Shown here in pieces: positions 1-8,160 of a stretch of DNA of 43,919 nt. The position numbers and the translations under genes are program-made. Every line of letters starts with the position of its first letter. Position 1 is the first letter of the stretch. Origin of the DNA: an uncultured Bacilli bacterium (lineage in GTDB: Bacteria; Bacillota_I; Bacilli_A; RF39; UBA660); the NCBI GenBank assembly GCA_947624915.1, contig CANQMF010000003.1, forward strand, positions 1 through 43,919, in the 5' to 3' direction. Under the pieces are notes generated by a model. It had not been told where the DNA came from. It searched no databases and saw only the letters and a list, made by a program, of their open reading frames with translations.

Positions 1-720
1 ATAGTCCACATCGCCACATAGTTTCCCCCCCAAACTATCTAAGCCTACATCAACTACAACTGCCCCTTCTTTAACCATATCAGCAGTAATTAACTTGTTA
101 ACACCTGTTGCAGAAACCAAAACATCTGCCTGTTTAGTATAATCACTTAGATTATTGGTTTTACTATGACAAATAGTAACAGTGGCACCATTTGCAAGCA
201 TTAACGATGTCAAAGGTCTTCCAACTTGCTTACCTTTTCCTACAATCACCACATGTTTACCAGTTAAGTCAATACTATAACTTTCTAATAAACGCATAAC
301 AGCTAAAGCAGCACAAGGCACAAGGGTTTTTTTACCATTAATAAAACGTCCAGTATTAATATCTGTTAATCCTTCTACATCTTTACCATTACTTACTGTA
401 TTCAACAAGCGTTTCTCATTATACTGTAATGGAATAGGAAGTTGAATTAAAATACCATTAACATATTCATCATTATTTAATTCTTTTATTTTATTAATAA
501 TTGTAAGCTCTGGTGTATTATCGTCAAACTTATATAATCTAAGATATATTCCAACCGCATTACAAACTTTTTCCTTACTTTTTAAATAAAATTCTGCTTT
601 CTCATCATTACCAATCTGTATAACAGCAACACTAGGCCTAATCATATAATTTTTGATATCGGTTTTAATTTTATCTTGTATTTGGGAACATAGCTCTTTT
701 CCATCCATGATGATACTCAT
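1..720 (-). CDS. folD: Bifunctional methylenetetrahydrofolate dehydrogenase/cyclohydrolase FolD (3' end outside window)
   Basis: I translated this frame directly: 240 codons with no stop, running off the window edge at position 1, so the C-terminus is missing. FolD oxidises 5,10-methylene-THF with NADP and hydrolyses the product to 10-formyl-THF in the cytoplasm. Family landmarks are visible in order: the catalytic Tyr-Lys pair in FYLKSKEK, the GILIQLPIPL strand, KDVEGLTDINTGR, LVPCAALAVMRLL and the nucleotide-binding stretch VIVGKGKQVGRPLTSL. The ATG at 720 follows the Shine-Dalgarno GAGAGGTG. The segment is PCAAL where many homologues read PCTPxG, a mild divergence. It is separated from tagH by a terminator, so it is probably its own unit. 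Identification is confident. Confidence 0.95.
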   Translation of the reverse strand, partial: MSIIMDGKELCSQIQDKIKTDIKNYMIRPSVAVIQIGNDEKAEFYLKSKEKVCNAVGIYLRLYKFDDNTPELTIINKIKELNNDEYVNGILIQLPIPLQYNEKRLLNTVSNGKDVEGLTDINTGRFINGKKTLVPCAALAVMRLLESYSIDLTGKHVVIVGKGKQVGRPLTSLMLANGATVTICHSKTNNLSDYTKQADVLVSATGVNKLITADMVKEGAVVVDVGLDSLGGKLCGDVDY

Positions 721-841
721 TTTTTTTCACCTCTCTTATAGTGATGTGTGCTAACATCCTATCACTAACATAATTATAACAAATTTAGCACTATTTCTAA
801 CAAAAAAAGCAAAATTTACAAATTTTTACATTTTTAAGTGT

Positions 842-871
842 AAAGTAAAAGATAGGAAATGTATTCCTATC
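842..871 (-). terminator. Rho-independent terminator after tagH
   Basis: On the minus strand GATAGGAA (871-864) pairs with TTCCTATC (858-851) around a short loop, followed by TTTTACTTT. The stem overlaps the stop codon of tagH, so it ends the polymer-export operon. Confidence 0.8.
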
Positions 872-1613
872 TCATAAACTCCTCGTATTTTGGTATAACC
901 TCATCCGGTTTACCTATCATGACAACCTCACCATCATTCAACCACAACACTTGATCACACAATTCTTCAATTGTTTCCAAACTATGAGATACAATAATAA
1001 CTGTACGGTGAGCATCAGATATCAATTCTTTCATCTTATTATAACTTTTTTCTTTAAATTTAGCATCACCAACCGATAATACCTCATCTATAAGAATAAT
1101 ATCAGTTTCCAAAATAGCTGTTATAGCAAAGGCCAACTTAGAATACATTCCTGATGAATAAGTTTTAACTGGCTTATATATAAATTCGCCAATATCAGCA
1201 AACTCAATGATTTCTTTTTCTTTTGCAGCAATCTCTTCCTCTGAAAAGCCTAATAACATACCAGATAAATATATGTTTTCTTTACCAGTTAATTTCTTAT
1301 TAAAACCCACACCAATAGATAATAAAGATATGGAGTTCTTATGAAGATCAATTTTACCTTTATCTGGTGAGAAGATACCGGCTATAGCTCGTAACATCGT
1401 CGACTTGCCCGAACCATTTTTACCAATAATGCCAAGGATTCTGCCCTCTTCTACCTCAAAACTAACACCCTTTAACGCTTGAAATAATTCCACTTTACAA
1501 CTAAAGTTTTTCCATGATTCCCTAATGGATGTCTTTTTTAGCCCACGATAGGTAATATGCAAATCTTTAACTGTAATAGCTATATTTTTCTTTTTCTTTA
1601 TTTTATCTGTCAT
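867..1613 (-). CDS. tagH: Teichoic acid/polysaccharide ABC exporter ATPase (TagH-like)
   Basis: This is the ATP-binding subunit of an ABC-2 exporter that moves an undecaprenyl-linked wall polymer across the membrane. The Walker A motif GKNGSGKST is at residues 64-72, the ABC signature TYSSGMYSKL at about 151-160 and Walker B DIILIDE at about 171-177. The N-terminal sequence leading into YRGLKK is typical of the TagH/RfbE/Wzt group. At 248 residues it lacks the long C-terminal extension of Bacillus TagH and the carbohydrate-binding domain of Wzt. It begins 1 nt after the stop of the permease gene, so the two are translationally close. The subfamily call is firm. Teichoic acid as substrate is inferred from the CDP-glycerol-type transferase upstream. 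Confidence 0.92.
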   Translation of the reverse strand: MTDKIKKKKNIAITVKDLHITYRGLKKTSIRESWKNFSCKVELFQALKGVSFEVEEGRILGIIGKNGSGKSTMLRAIAGIFSPDKGKIDLHKNSISLLSIGVGFNKKLTGKENIYLSGMLLGFSEEEIAAKEKEIIEFADIGEFIYKPVKTYSSGMYSKLAFAITAILETDIILIDEVLSVGDAKFKEKSYNKMKELISDAHRTVIIVSHSLETIEELCDQVLWLNDGEVVMIGKPDEVIPKYEEFMR

Positions 1614-1614
1614 T

Positions 1615-2415
1615 TTAAATCACCTTCGCATAACTATTTTCGTTTTTATGAATAACGTGTACACCAAGAATGCATAGTCCTATGGAGATCAATAACCAAA
1701 AGGCTAATATTTTAAAACTTGGTAATTGCCCATACAACATAACACGCCTTAAAGCATCCATGCAAAAGGCAACAGGATTACATTTTAATAACAATCCCCC
1801 TAAGCTAAAGGGACCCAACTTTCTTCCCCTTAAACGTTGCGAAATATTATAAAATATACCAGATAAATAGAAGACCATCCTAAGACCAATATTAGTTAAA
1901 TTACCTAAATCATTAAATGTTACACCAAAATGCATTAATAAAAGTCCAATACCAAATGATAAAATATATAAAACAATTAAAATCGGTATAAACAAAACAA
2001 TATGCCATGTAATTGGTACACCTTGGTACAACATCAAAGCAAAAGTAATTAATAATGATATACCTAACTTAAATAAATAGGTAAACGACTTAGATAATAA
2101 TAAAATATATTTTGGAATATATACCTTAGTTACTAAATCGCGATTATTAATAATTAATTTAACACTACCTGTAATCATTCGATTAAAAAATTCCCACGCC
2201 GTCAAACCAACAAATACAAATGATGCAAAATACTGCTGATTATTTGGAAAAACAACACCAAAAACGAATGTGTATATTAACATAAAACAAATAGGCTCAA
2301 TTACCCACCATAACCAATTAAGATATGAATCTGCAACTTCGCTTTTTAATTCCGCTTTAGCTGAATAAATAGCATATTTAAAATATTTCCTAATATTACT
2401 GAAAAATCTTTTCAT
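1615..2415 (-). CDS. tagG: Teichoic acid/polysaccharide ABC exporter permease (TagG-like)
   Basis: This is an ABC-2 type membrane subunit of 266 residues with six hydrophobic segments, partner of the ATPase that follows. Family features are the amphipathic N-terminus ahead of YLNWLWWVIEP, the segment VGLTAWEFFNRMITGSV and the late NPVAFCMDALRRVMLYG stretch, as in TagG/RfbA/Wzm permeases. The ATG at 2415 follows a GGAGG site. It lies 12 nt after the OapA-like gene, so all three genes are probably on one message. That puts the RNA-binding-protein candidate and the exporter under common control. Confidence 0.92.
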   Translation of the reverse strand: MKRFFSNIRKYFKYAIYSAKAELKSEVADSYLNWLWWVIEPICFMLIYTFVFGVVFPNNQQYFASFVFVGLTAWEFFNRMITGSVKLIINNRDLVTKVYIPKYILLLSKSFTYLFKLGISLLITFALMLYQGVPITWHIVLFIPILIVLYILSFGIGLLLMHFGVTFNDLGNLTNIGLRMVFYLSGIFYNISQRLRGRKLGPFSLGGLLLKCNPVAFCMDALRRVMLYGQLPSFKILAFWLLISIGLCILGVHVIHKNENSYAKVI

Positions 2416-2427
2416 ATTCTTCCTCCA

Positions 2428-2997
2428 TCACTCTTTATTAAAAACATTAAGTACTTTAGCAAAATTGTATAAAATTTTATTTCCATTGTTAATAGCTGTT
2501 GATTTCTCTAAAGACTTTCCACCAATAGTTAAAGCCGAAATAAAACCTGTAATAATTAAACTGCTGACTAATGCCGGTATTTTAAAGATATCAGCCAATT
2601 GAGTAGCCACAACAACACCAGCCGCTCCTGATATAATACCACATATATCGCCAATTACATCACAACAAAAAGATGATACTTTATCGGCACTCTTTTTTAA
2701 TTTAACGGCTGTTTTGGCTCCAATCACTTTCTTAGAACTCATCGCATGAAATGGTGCTTCATCAGCTGACGTCACTGCCACACCAATCATATCAAACAAA
2801 ATTCCAATCCCGATAAAAGTTAAAATAACCATTACCCCAATTAAAATATGAACGTCTTGCATAGCGACTTGTGATACAAAAGTTAAAAATACTGATATAA
2901 TAGCAGCTACTAAAGTCAATTGAATCGTCCACTGCCAATTTAATTTTCTCCTTGACTTTTTCTTTGATTCAAGTTGTTTTTTTATTTCTTTCTTCAT
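2428..2997 (-). CDS. oapA: OapA-like (OLE-associated) four-helix membrane protein
   Basis: A protein of 189 residues with a strongly basic N-terminus (about residues 1-20, rich in K and R), then hydrophobic segments at about 24-45, 52-75, 116-134 and 139-162. Between them lie FDMIGVAVTSADEAPFHAMS and the motif CCDVIGDICG, whose D113 and D117 give DxxxD. This pattern is what I know from OapA, the membrane partner of OLE RNA, which is related to DUF21/CNNM (CorB-like) domains and linked to Mg2+ tolerance. The frame opens with TTG at 3009, but I place the start at the ATG at 2997, four codons in, next to a GGAGG. It sits immediately downstream of a roughly 620-nt RNA gene on the same strand, which is the OLE arrangement. 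A DUF21-like protein unrelated to OLE is the alternative. Confidence 0.72.
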   Translation of the reverse strand: MKKEIKKQLESKKKSRRKLNWQWTIQLTLVAAIISVFLTFVSQVAMQDVHILIGVMVILTFIGIGILFDMIGVAVTSADEAPFHAMSSKKVIGAKTAVKLKKSADKVSSFCCDVIGDICGIISGAAGVVVATQLADIFKIPALVSSLIITGFISALTIGGKSLEKSTAINNGNKILYNFAKVLNVFNKE

Positions 2998-3056
2998 ACT
3001 CCTCCACAACGATAACTATAATAATTTTATCTTATTTATAGTCCTTTGTCAATGAA

Positions 3057-3079
3057 ACAAAAAGAGGACATAGTCCTCT
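3057..3079 (-). terminator. Terminator at the 3' end of the OLE-like RNA
   Basis: A perfect 7-bp stem AGAGGAC/GTCCTCT with a 3-nt loop (3063-3079) is followed on the minus strand by TTTTTG. It lies between the large RNA and the oapA-like gene, so the RNA can end here while any read-through would supply the downstream genes. Confidence 0.85.
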
Positions 3080-3677
3080 CAAGGTTATCTCATTATATGG
3101 CGATTAATATAGTTAACTTTACGTCATAGGTCAAGCAGAATTTCTCTAGTTTCCACAATCCGTTACCAGATTGCGGTTCCCCTTTAAGGAAACCAATACA
3201 ACATCACTGTTTGTATGGCTTGATTACCACTGAGTACGCACTGCAATCCTATATTAAAATGCACTCTAGGGGATTTCCCCACCAACTCATTTGTCACTAG
3301 TACTTTTTTGCAACTATTGTTTCAAATCAGTAAATCGTTAAATAACTTAGCTACGGTTATATTAACACTAGAATTATCCCCAATAATCACTCAAGACAAG
3401 CTACACTATCCGCAACTTTCATCACATGATAGGTTTAATCCCATCCCGTATTAAGTCCATCAGCATGGTACGTATAGGCTTAACACATAAATAGGTCTCC
3501 ATGAATGATGGGTCATTTGCACATGCCATTGTGGATGCCCAGCACTCTACCTTCCAGCATTCACCCTAAACTGGGCGTAAAAAGCAAACACCAGAAGTTT
3601 CACAGATATGCTCTTCTGCGGTCTTTTAACCCCGCCTTCGCAACAAATGTTATTGACTAGAATAATGTGCCACTAAC
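3058..3677 (-). ncRNA. ole: Large structured ncRNA, probable OLE RNA (about 620 nt)
   Basis: This stretch has no sustained reading frame, is visibly richer in G and C than its surroundings, and is framed by a strong promoter (3684-3712) and a terminator (3057-3079). That gives a transcript of about 620 nt, matching the roughly 610 nt of OLE RNA. Local hairpins are plain, for instance at 3269-3280 (GGGGA/TCCCC), 3175-3194 and 3156-3173. CATTAT near the 5' end (3662-3667) can pair with ATAATG near the 3' end (3091-3096). Downstream on the same strand is an OapA-like gene, the known OLE neighbour. I cannot run a covariance search, so the OLE label rests on size, structure and context. ROOL, GOLLD or a new large RNA class are the alternatives. 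That this is a structured RNA gene is more certain than its class. Confidence 0.72.
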
Positions 3678-3683
3678 GTTTTC

Positions 3684-3712
3684 ATTTTATCAAAATTATA
3701 ATGATTTGTCAA
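3684..3712 (-). promoter_or_regulatory. Sigma-A promoter of the OLE-like RNA
   Basis: On the minus strand TTGACA (3712-3707), a 17-nt spacer and TAAAAT (3689-3684) form a near-perfect vegetative promoter. Transcription should start near 3677. No start codon with a ribosome-binding site and a sustained frame follows, which fits an RNA gene. Confidence 0.85.
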
Positions 3713-3789
3713 ATTCATTACTAGTATATGTATAAACTTATATTATGACTCTTTTTGACCTTTGGTATTAGCAATATTACAATATTGCT

Positions 3790-3953
3790 TTAAAAATCAA
3801 AGTGTTCATCACCATTCAATTCGTTACAGATATAACTTCATCAGCATAATTCCTCGTTTCCAAAATAAATTTACGCTTTTCGTAGTTCAAATATGAATCT
3901 TCATGTTTAATTACATCGCTCCTAATTATTATTTTAAAAATATTGATATCTTT
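3790..3953 (-). pseudogene. tagD: Remnant of glycerol-3-phosphate cytidylyltransferase (TagD)
   Basis: On the minus strand, one frame from about 3953 to the TGA at 3816 reads KHEDSYLNYEKRKFILETRN followed by YADEVISVTN. This aligns with the interior of TagD (the segment around SYEHRKLILETIRYVDEVIPE in Bacillus). A second frame just after it (3790-3813) gives GDEHFDF, resembling TagD's GDDWEGKFDF. The start, the nucleotidyltransferase HxGH region and the piece between the two matches are missing, so it cannot be functional. TagD makes CDP-glycerol, the donor used by the transferase gene directly upstream. A working copy must therefore be elsewhere if that enzyme uses CDP-glycerol. Identified by eye from a short match. 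Confidence 0.7.
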
Positions 3954-3956
3954 TTA

Positions 3957-3983
3957 AAGAAAAAGCCACGCCAAAAAGCGGAC
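3957..3983 (-). terminator. Probable terminator after the GT2-glycerophosphotransferase gene
   Basis: On the minus strand GTCCGC pairs with GCGTGGC (one bulged T) across a TTTTTG loop, followed by TTTTTCTTT. It closes the large glycosyltransferase operon before the tagD remnant and the RNA gene. Confidence 0.6.
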
Positions 3984-4020
3984 TCTATTCTAAACCTTTA
4001 CGTTTTATAAAAAATCATTA

Positions 4021-6681
4021 CTATTTCTTATCAAGCTTTATAATTTCTTCATATGTACGTTTACAATTATTCTGATCCCTGTATTTATAAAATTTATCTA
4101 TGCGCTTTGAATATTTCTCTTCCATATGACAGTCATTTTCTAAATAACGTATAATGGCATTAACTGTATCATCCAAAGTTTCAGTAACAGGACCAAAGCC
4201 ATCTTTTTCATAATCGAAATATCCTTGATCATATATTTGCCCTTCATAAAAGGACTTTTTGTCAAATTGTGAATAAACAACGGGTTTCTTTAAATAGACA
4301 AAGTCAAATACAACACTCGAAAAATCAGTAACTAACAAACTATTAGCTTTAAACTCTTGATTATAAATAATATCTTCGGTAACAATTTCAACATATTCAT
4401 TTTTAGAAAAATCGCCAATCTGAGCTCGCATATTGATATGAGGAATAAAACGGACTTTATAACCATACTTTTTAAGGGCTTTGAGCAATCTTTCATCATT
4501 TAATAAATCATTATAAAATTTAAAATATTCCGTTTTCTTAAAGCTCTTGTTGTACAATCTCTCTCCCGTTTTGGTATTAATAGCTGATGTTAAATTTCGT
4601 CTCCAACTAGGCATAACTAAAATCTGTTTTTTTCGTTCAACATTATCATCTAATAATTTATCATATCTAGCTAAACCAGTTAGTTTAATCCATTCTGGTG
4701 GAAAGTTATAACAATATTCAGTACCAGCAATAGATTCGTATTCTGGGATAGCTGATGTTACAAACATATTAATAACACGATTGTTAATGTTAAGCCAAGG
4801 CGATAAATCATCCTTAATTATTCCATGTTGTAAAAAAACAAATTGAAATCGATACAAATCTCCAACATAGTTCTTACCTTTACCAAATAAATTGGTAACG
4901 TAATTATCAGCTTGGGCAGATATTATTTTACTGGCATTTAAGTGTAATATTCGATGTTTAAACGAAGCATGTTGAATAACATTTTTATATTTAGCGCTTA
5001 ACTTCTGCCCATCATGACATTTTTTATCAATAGCGAAGTAATATTTAATATTTTTAGGCTTTATCGTATTTAAATATTCAAAGAAAGCTTGCCCATTATC
5101 CTCACCAGCATTTATTCTATCAGAAACAATCCAAATCGGCTTGCGATGGAATAGATGATAACCTAAAGCACAGACTCTATAAACAAAACTTTTAAAACGT
5201 CGTTGACATAACATTTTAAAAAGGCAAGCAGTTTCTAGTTTAACTTTTTGTAAAGCACTTTTTTTACTTATCATTATTTTTTTAGAATCATGCTTTAAAT
5301 AATAATGTTCACTGCGCAAATAGAGTCCATAAAAACAATTACTTAATTGACATGTATAACTCATAGTAAAATTTACACGGTATGTTTGCGTTCCATTTGT
5401 CCCATACAAAGCAAACGTATGATGCTTACTAAGATCAACCACAGCTTTAATTCCTACCATTGGACAATTAACATCATTTTTTAAATGCAAAAGGGTTTTT
5501 GTACCTTTATCCAATTCATAATGCTCAAAAGGTATTTTATGATCACTTTCGTCTAATAGATAAACGTCACTTAAAACACCATTAATAAGAGGCATTCGTC
5601 CATAAATGAAAGCCATATCTTTTTCTGTATAGATATTATTAATAGTAATTGGCATATATTCTTCTGAGCATATTATGTTTTTACCAATACATAAATTATG
5701 ATCTTTTAATTGATAAATACTACAACTATGATATTTATAATTTAAAAAGTAAAGTTTTTCTTGAACATTCATCATAGGAAAACTAGCAATTAGCTTATCG
5801 TCTAAATTGTCCATAATCTCTTTAATCAAGTTATAATATTCTTTAGTTTCTTCTTTTGTTAGAGTCTCATCTGGACTGACATTTAAACGCCAATGCAGAT
5901 CATATATAATTAGAAACTGAACATATTTAATAACTTCATTATATTTTTCTTTTGATAAGTCAATGAGATATTGATAACAATATTTTGGTGTATCTAAATA
6001 CCATGATTTACTCTTTTGCGATGTCTGAATAGTTGAACTTTGATCTGTCCTTTTACGATATCGATAGTAAACACCTGATATGGCATAATTAACAGGATAA
6101 TCAAGGAAGATCTCTGTAATTAATCTTGCATCTTCTGATATTTTTAGTTTGTCAAAATATTGTCTACCTTCTAAAGCACTTGCCCTAAAAAGACAAGAAC
6201 AACTACTAAGTTGAATACAATCATAATTCTTTCTGATATCGATAACTTTATTTTCTTCATTAACATAATTAAGTGGATGCTTCCCAACTGAAGCATCAAA
6301 GAAACATATAGGATATATAGCTACCATCATATCGAGATTCTCTTCAAGTAATTTAACCCCTTTTTCAAAAGCTTTTTCATCCCATTTATCATCACTATCT
6401 AGGAAATTAATGTAACGCCCGTGTGCATGTTTTAATCCATTATTACGTGCTACTGACACACCAGCATTTTTCTGTTTCACATAAACTACATTATCCGGAA
6501 ACATCTCTTTATATTTTAAACAGATTGACTCACTACCGTCTGTCGATCCATCATTAACTAATATTAATTCTATATTTTCAAAACCAATTGTTTGCCTAAC
6601 TACGCTGTCAATGGTTTCTTCTAGATACTCAACCACATTATACACCGGAATAATTACTGATACATCATACTGCTTATCCAT
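4021..6681 (-). CDS. Glycosyltransferase family 2 fused to CDP-glycerol glycerophosphotransferase (TagB/TagF-like)
   Basis: An 886-residue two-domain enzyme. Residues about 5-230 form a GT-A family 2 glycosyltransferase: VSVIIPVYNVVEYLEETIDS, LVNDGSTDGS, and the metal-binding NFLDSDDKW. Residues about 530-880 form a CDP-glycerol:poly(glycerophosphate) glycerophosphotransferase of the TagB/TagF type: FVFLQHGIIKDDLS with the conserved HG, and LVTDFSSVVFDFVYLKKPVV. The middle looks like a beta-rich linker. Such proteins add sugar and glycerophosphate to a wall polymer at the inner membrane face. The start at 6681 follows a GGAGGG site. It is last in the operon before a terminator and stands beside the dead tagD. 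Domains are clear; the exact sugar and acceptor are not. Confidence 0.9.
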   Translation of the reverse strand: MDKQYDVSVIIPVYNVVEYLEETIDSVVRQTIGFENIELILVNDGSTDGSESICLKYKEMFPDNVVYVKQKNAGVSVARNNGLKHAHGRYINFLDSDDKWDEKAFEKGVKLLEENLDMMVAIYPICFFDASVGKHPLNYVNEENKVIDIRKNYDCIQLSSCSCLFRASALEGRQYFDKLKISEDARLITEIFLDYPVNYAISGVYYRYRKRTDQSSTIQTSQKSKSWYLDTPKYCYQYLIDLSKEKYNEVIKYVQFLIIYDLHWRLNVSPDETLTKEETKEYYNLIKEIMDNLDDKLIASFPMMNVQEKLYFLNYKYHSCSIYQLKDHNLCIGKNIICSEEYMPITINNIYTEKDMAFIYGRMPLINGVLSDVYLLDESDHKIPFEHYELDKGTKTLLHLKNDVNCPMVGIKAVVDLSKHHTFALYGTNGTQTYRVNFTMSYTCQLSNCFYGLYLRSEHYYLKHDSKKIMISKKSALQKVKLETACLFKMLCQRRFKSFVYRVCALGYHLFHRKPIWIVSDRINAGEDNGQAFFEYLNTIKPKNIKYYFAIDKKCHDGQKLSAKYKNVIQHASFKHRILHLNASKIISAQADNYVTNLFGKGKNYVGDLYRFQFVFLQHGIIKDDLSPWLNINNRVINMFVTSAIPEYESIAGTEYCYNFPPEWIKLTGLARYDKLLDDNVERKKQILVMPSWRRNLTSAINTKTGERLYNKSFKKTEYFKFYNDLLNDERLLKALKKYGYKVRFIPHINMRAQIGDFSKNEYVEIVTEDIIYNQEFKANSLLVTDFSSVVFDFVYLKKPVVYSQFDKKSFYEGQIYDQGYFDYEKDGFGPVTETLDDTVNAIIRYLENDCHMEEKYSKRIDKFYKYRDQNNCKRTYEEIIKLDKK

Positions 6682-6752
6682 AACACCATTCCCTCCGTCT
6701 TTACTATATCAAGCATTACCATTATAACAAATAATCTTTATCTAATCAACAA

Positions 6753-8159
6753 TTAAAACCTAAAATAAATAAACGGATTATAGCTATTATTTAACAAATA
6801 CATAACACAAATAACTAACAAAATTAGTAGAGAAACATCACTAACAATAGTCTTAAATGTTTTATTTTTTATAACTTTGTCTAACCATTTTATAACTGGA
6901 ACACTAAAGATAATAGCTAGGATAAAGTATGGAATATAATTAAACAAAAAGTAATTATGTGCAATATCACTTATAATGTTACCTTGCTTAAAAGTAAATA
7001 AGTTATGCATAATAGTCATTAATGTATCAATATTTTCAACTCTAAAAATAAGCCATCCAATATTAATCAAAATAAAACTATATAATAAACGAATAATGGT
7101 CGGTAGTTTATCTAACCATTTATGTAAAAATAACTTTTCGATCATCAAAATAACAAAATAATATAATCCCCACAAAACAAAATTCCAACTAGCACCATGC
7201 CATAAGCCAGTAAGTACCCAAACGATGAAAAGATTAAATAGCCACCTTATTTTATTACATCTATTACCGCCCAAAGGAATATATACGTAATCTTTAAACC
7301 ATGTGGATAATGATATATGCCAACGGCGCCAAAAATCAGTAATACTTTTAGCAATATATGGATAATTAAAATTCTCTAAAAATTCAAATCCAAACATATG
7401 CCCAAGGCCAATAGCCATGTCACTATAACCCGAAAAATCAAAATAAATTTGAAAAGTGTAAGCAAGCAATCCAACTAAAATCAATATATAACTATAACTT
7501 GTTACATCAGCACTATTAAAAATAGTATCAGCGATCATAGCCATATTATTGGCAATGATAACTTTTTTCCCTAAACCGACAATAAACCTTTTGACACCTT
7601 GTACAAACTTCTTAAAGGTAATTGTTCGATTAGCCAATTGTTCTTCAATCGTACTATATCTAACAATTGGTCCCGCAATTAATTGTGGGAATAATGCTAT
7701 ATAAGTCCCTAAAGAAATAATATTCTTTTGAACCTTAACATCTTCACGATATACATCCACCACATAAGATAATATTTGAAAAGTATAAAAACTAATTCCA
7801 ATAGGTAAAGCTAAATTTAATAAACTTAACTTAGAATGCATAATACCATTTACTGTTTTAATCATAAAATCGGCATATTTAAAAACAATCAATAATGATA
7901 AATCAAATAAAATAGCCAGAATAAGTAATAGCCTACTTATTCCCTTGTGCTTACGATACTTATCAAGTAAACGTGCTAAAAAATAATTAACTACAATTGA
8001 TAATAACATCAATAATACATACTTAGGTTCTCCCCAAGCATAAAAAAGTAAAGAAGCCAAACAAAGAATAAAATTGCGATATTTATCTTTAGCAAGGTAA
8101 TAAACCAATAATAACATTGGTAAAAAAACAAATATAAACGTTAAACTACTAAAAAGCAT
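6753..8159 (-). CDS. MBOAT-family membrane O-acyltransferase (AlgI/DltB-like)
   Basis: A polytopic protein of 468 residues with about ten or more hydrophobic segments. It carries the MBOAT signature: SITDFWRRWHISLSTWFKDY followed by VYIPLGGN, then the putative catalytic histidine in LTGLWHGASWNFVLWG at about residue 320. AlgI-type enzymes pass acyl groups across the membrane to an extracytoplasmic transferase that modifies a surface polymer. The gene starts 1 nt after the stop of the DHHW gene, with GGAGGTAG overlapping that gene's end, so the two are translationally coupled and form an AlgI/AlgJ-like pair. No dltA or dltC is nearby, so O-acetylation is more likely than D-alanylation. That substrate choice is inference. 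Confidence 0.9.
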   Translation of the reverse strand: MLFSSLTFIFVFLPMLLLVYYLAKDKYRNFILCLASLLFYAWGEPKYVLLMLLSIVVNYFLARLLDKYRKHKGISRLLLILAILFDLSLLIVFKYADFMIKTVNGIMHSKLSLLNLALPIGISFYTFQILSYVVDVYREDVKVQKNIISLGTYIALFPQLIAGPIVRYSTIEEQLANRTITFKKFVQGVKRFIVGLGKKVIIANNMAMIADTIFNSADVTSYSYILILVGLLAYTFQIYFDFSGYSDMAIGLGHMFGFEFLENFNYPYIAKSITDFWRRWHISLSTWFKDYVYIPLGGNRCNKIRWLFNLFIVWVLTGLWHGASWNFVLWGLYYFVILMIEKLFLHKWLDKLPTIIRLLYSFILINIGWLIFRVENIDTLMTIMHNLFTFKQGNIISDIAHNYFLFNYIPYFILAIIFSVPVIKWLDKVIKNKTFKTIVSDVSLLILLVICVMYLLNNSYNPFIYFRF

Positions 8160-8160
8160 C

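Noticed and set aside
1670..1852. Plus-strand open frame of 60 codons inside tagG
   Set aside because: Antisense shadow of a well-supported gene, no ribosome-binding site.
2998..3009. TTG start at 3009 for the OapA-like gene
   Set aside because: It would place the GGAGG inside the coding frame; the ATG at 2997 right after this site is the better start.
3058..3677. RNase P RNA, tmRNA, 6S RNA or a group II intron as identity for the large RNA
   Set aside because: Length, the lack of their known core motifs by eye, absence of a maturase gene and the adjacent OapA-like gene all argue against these.
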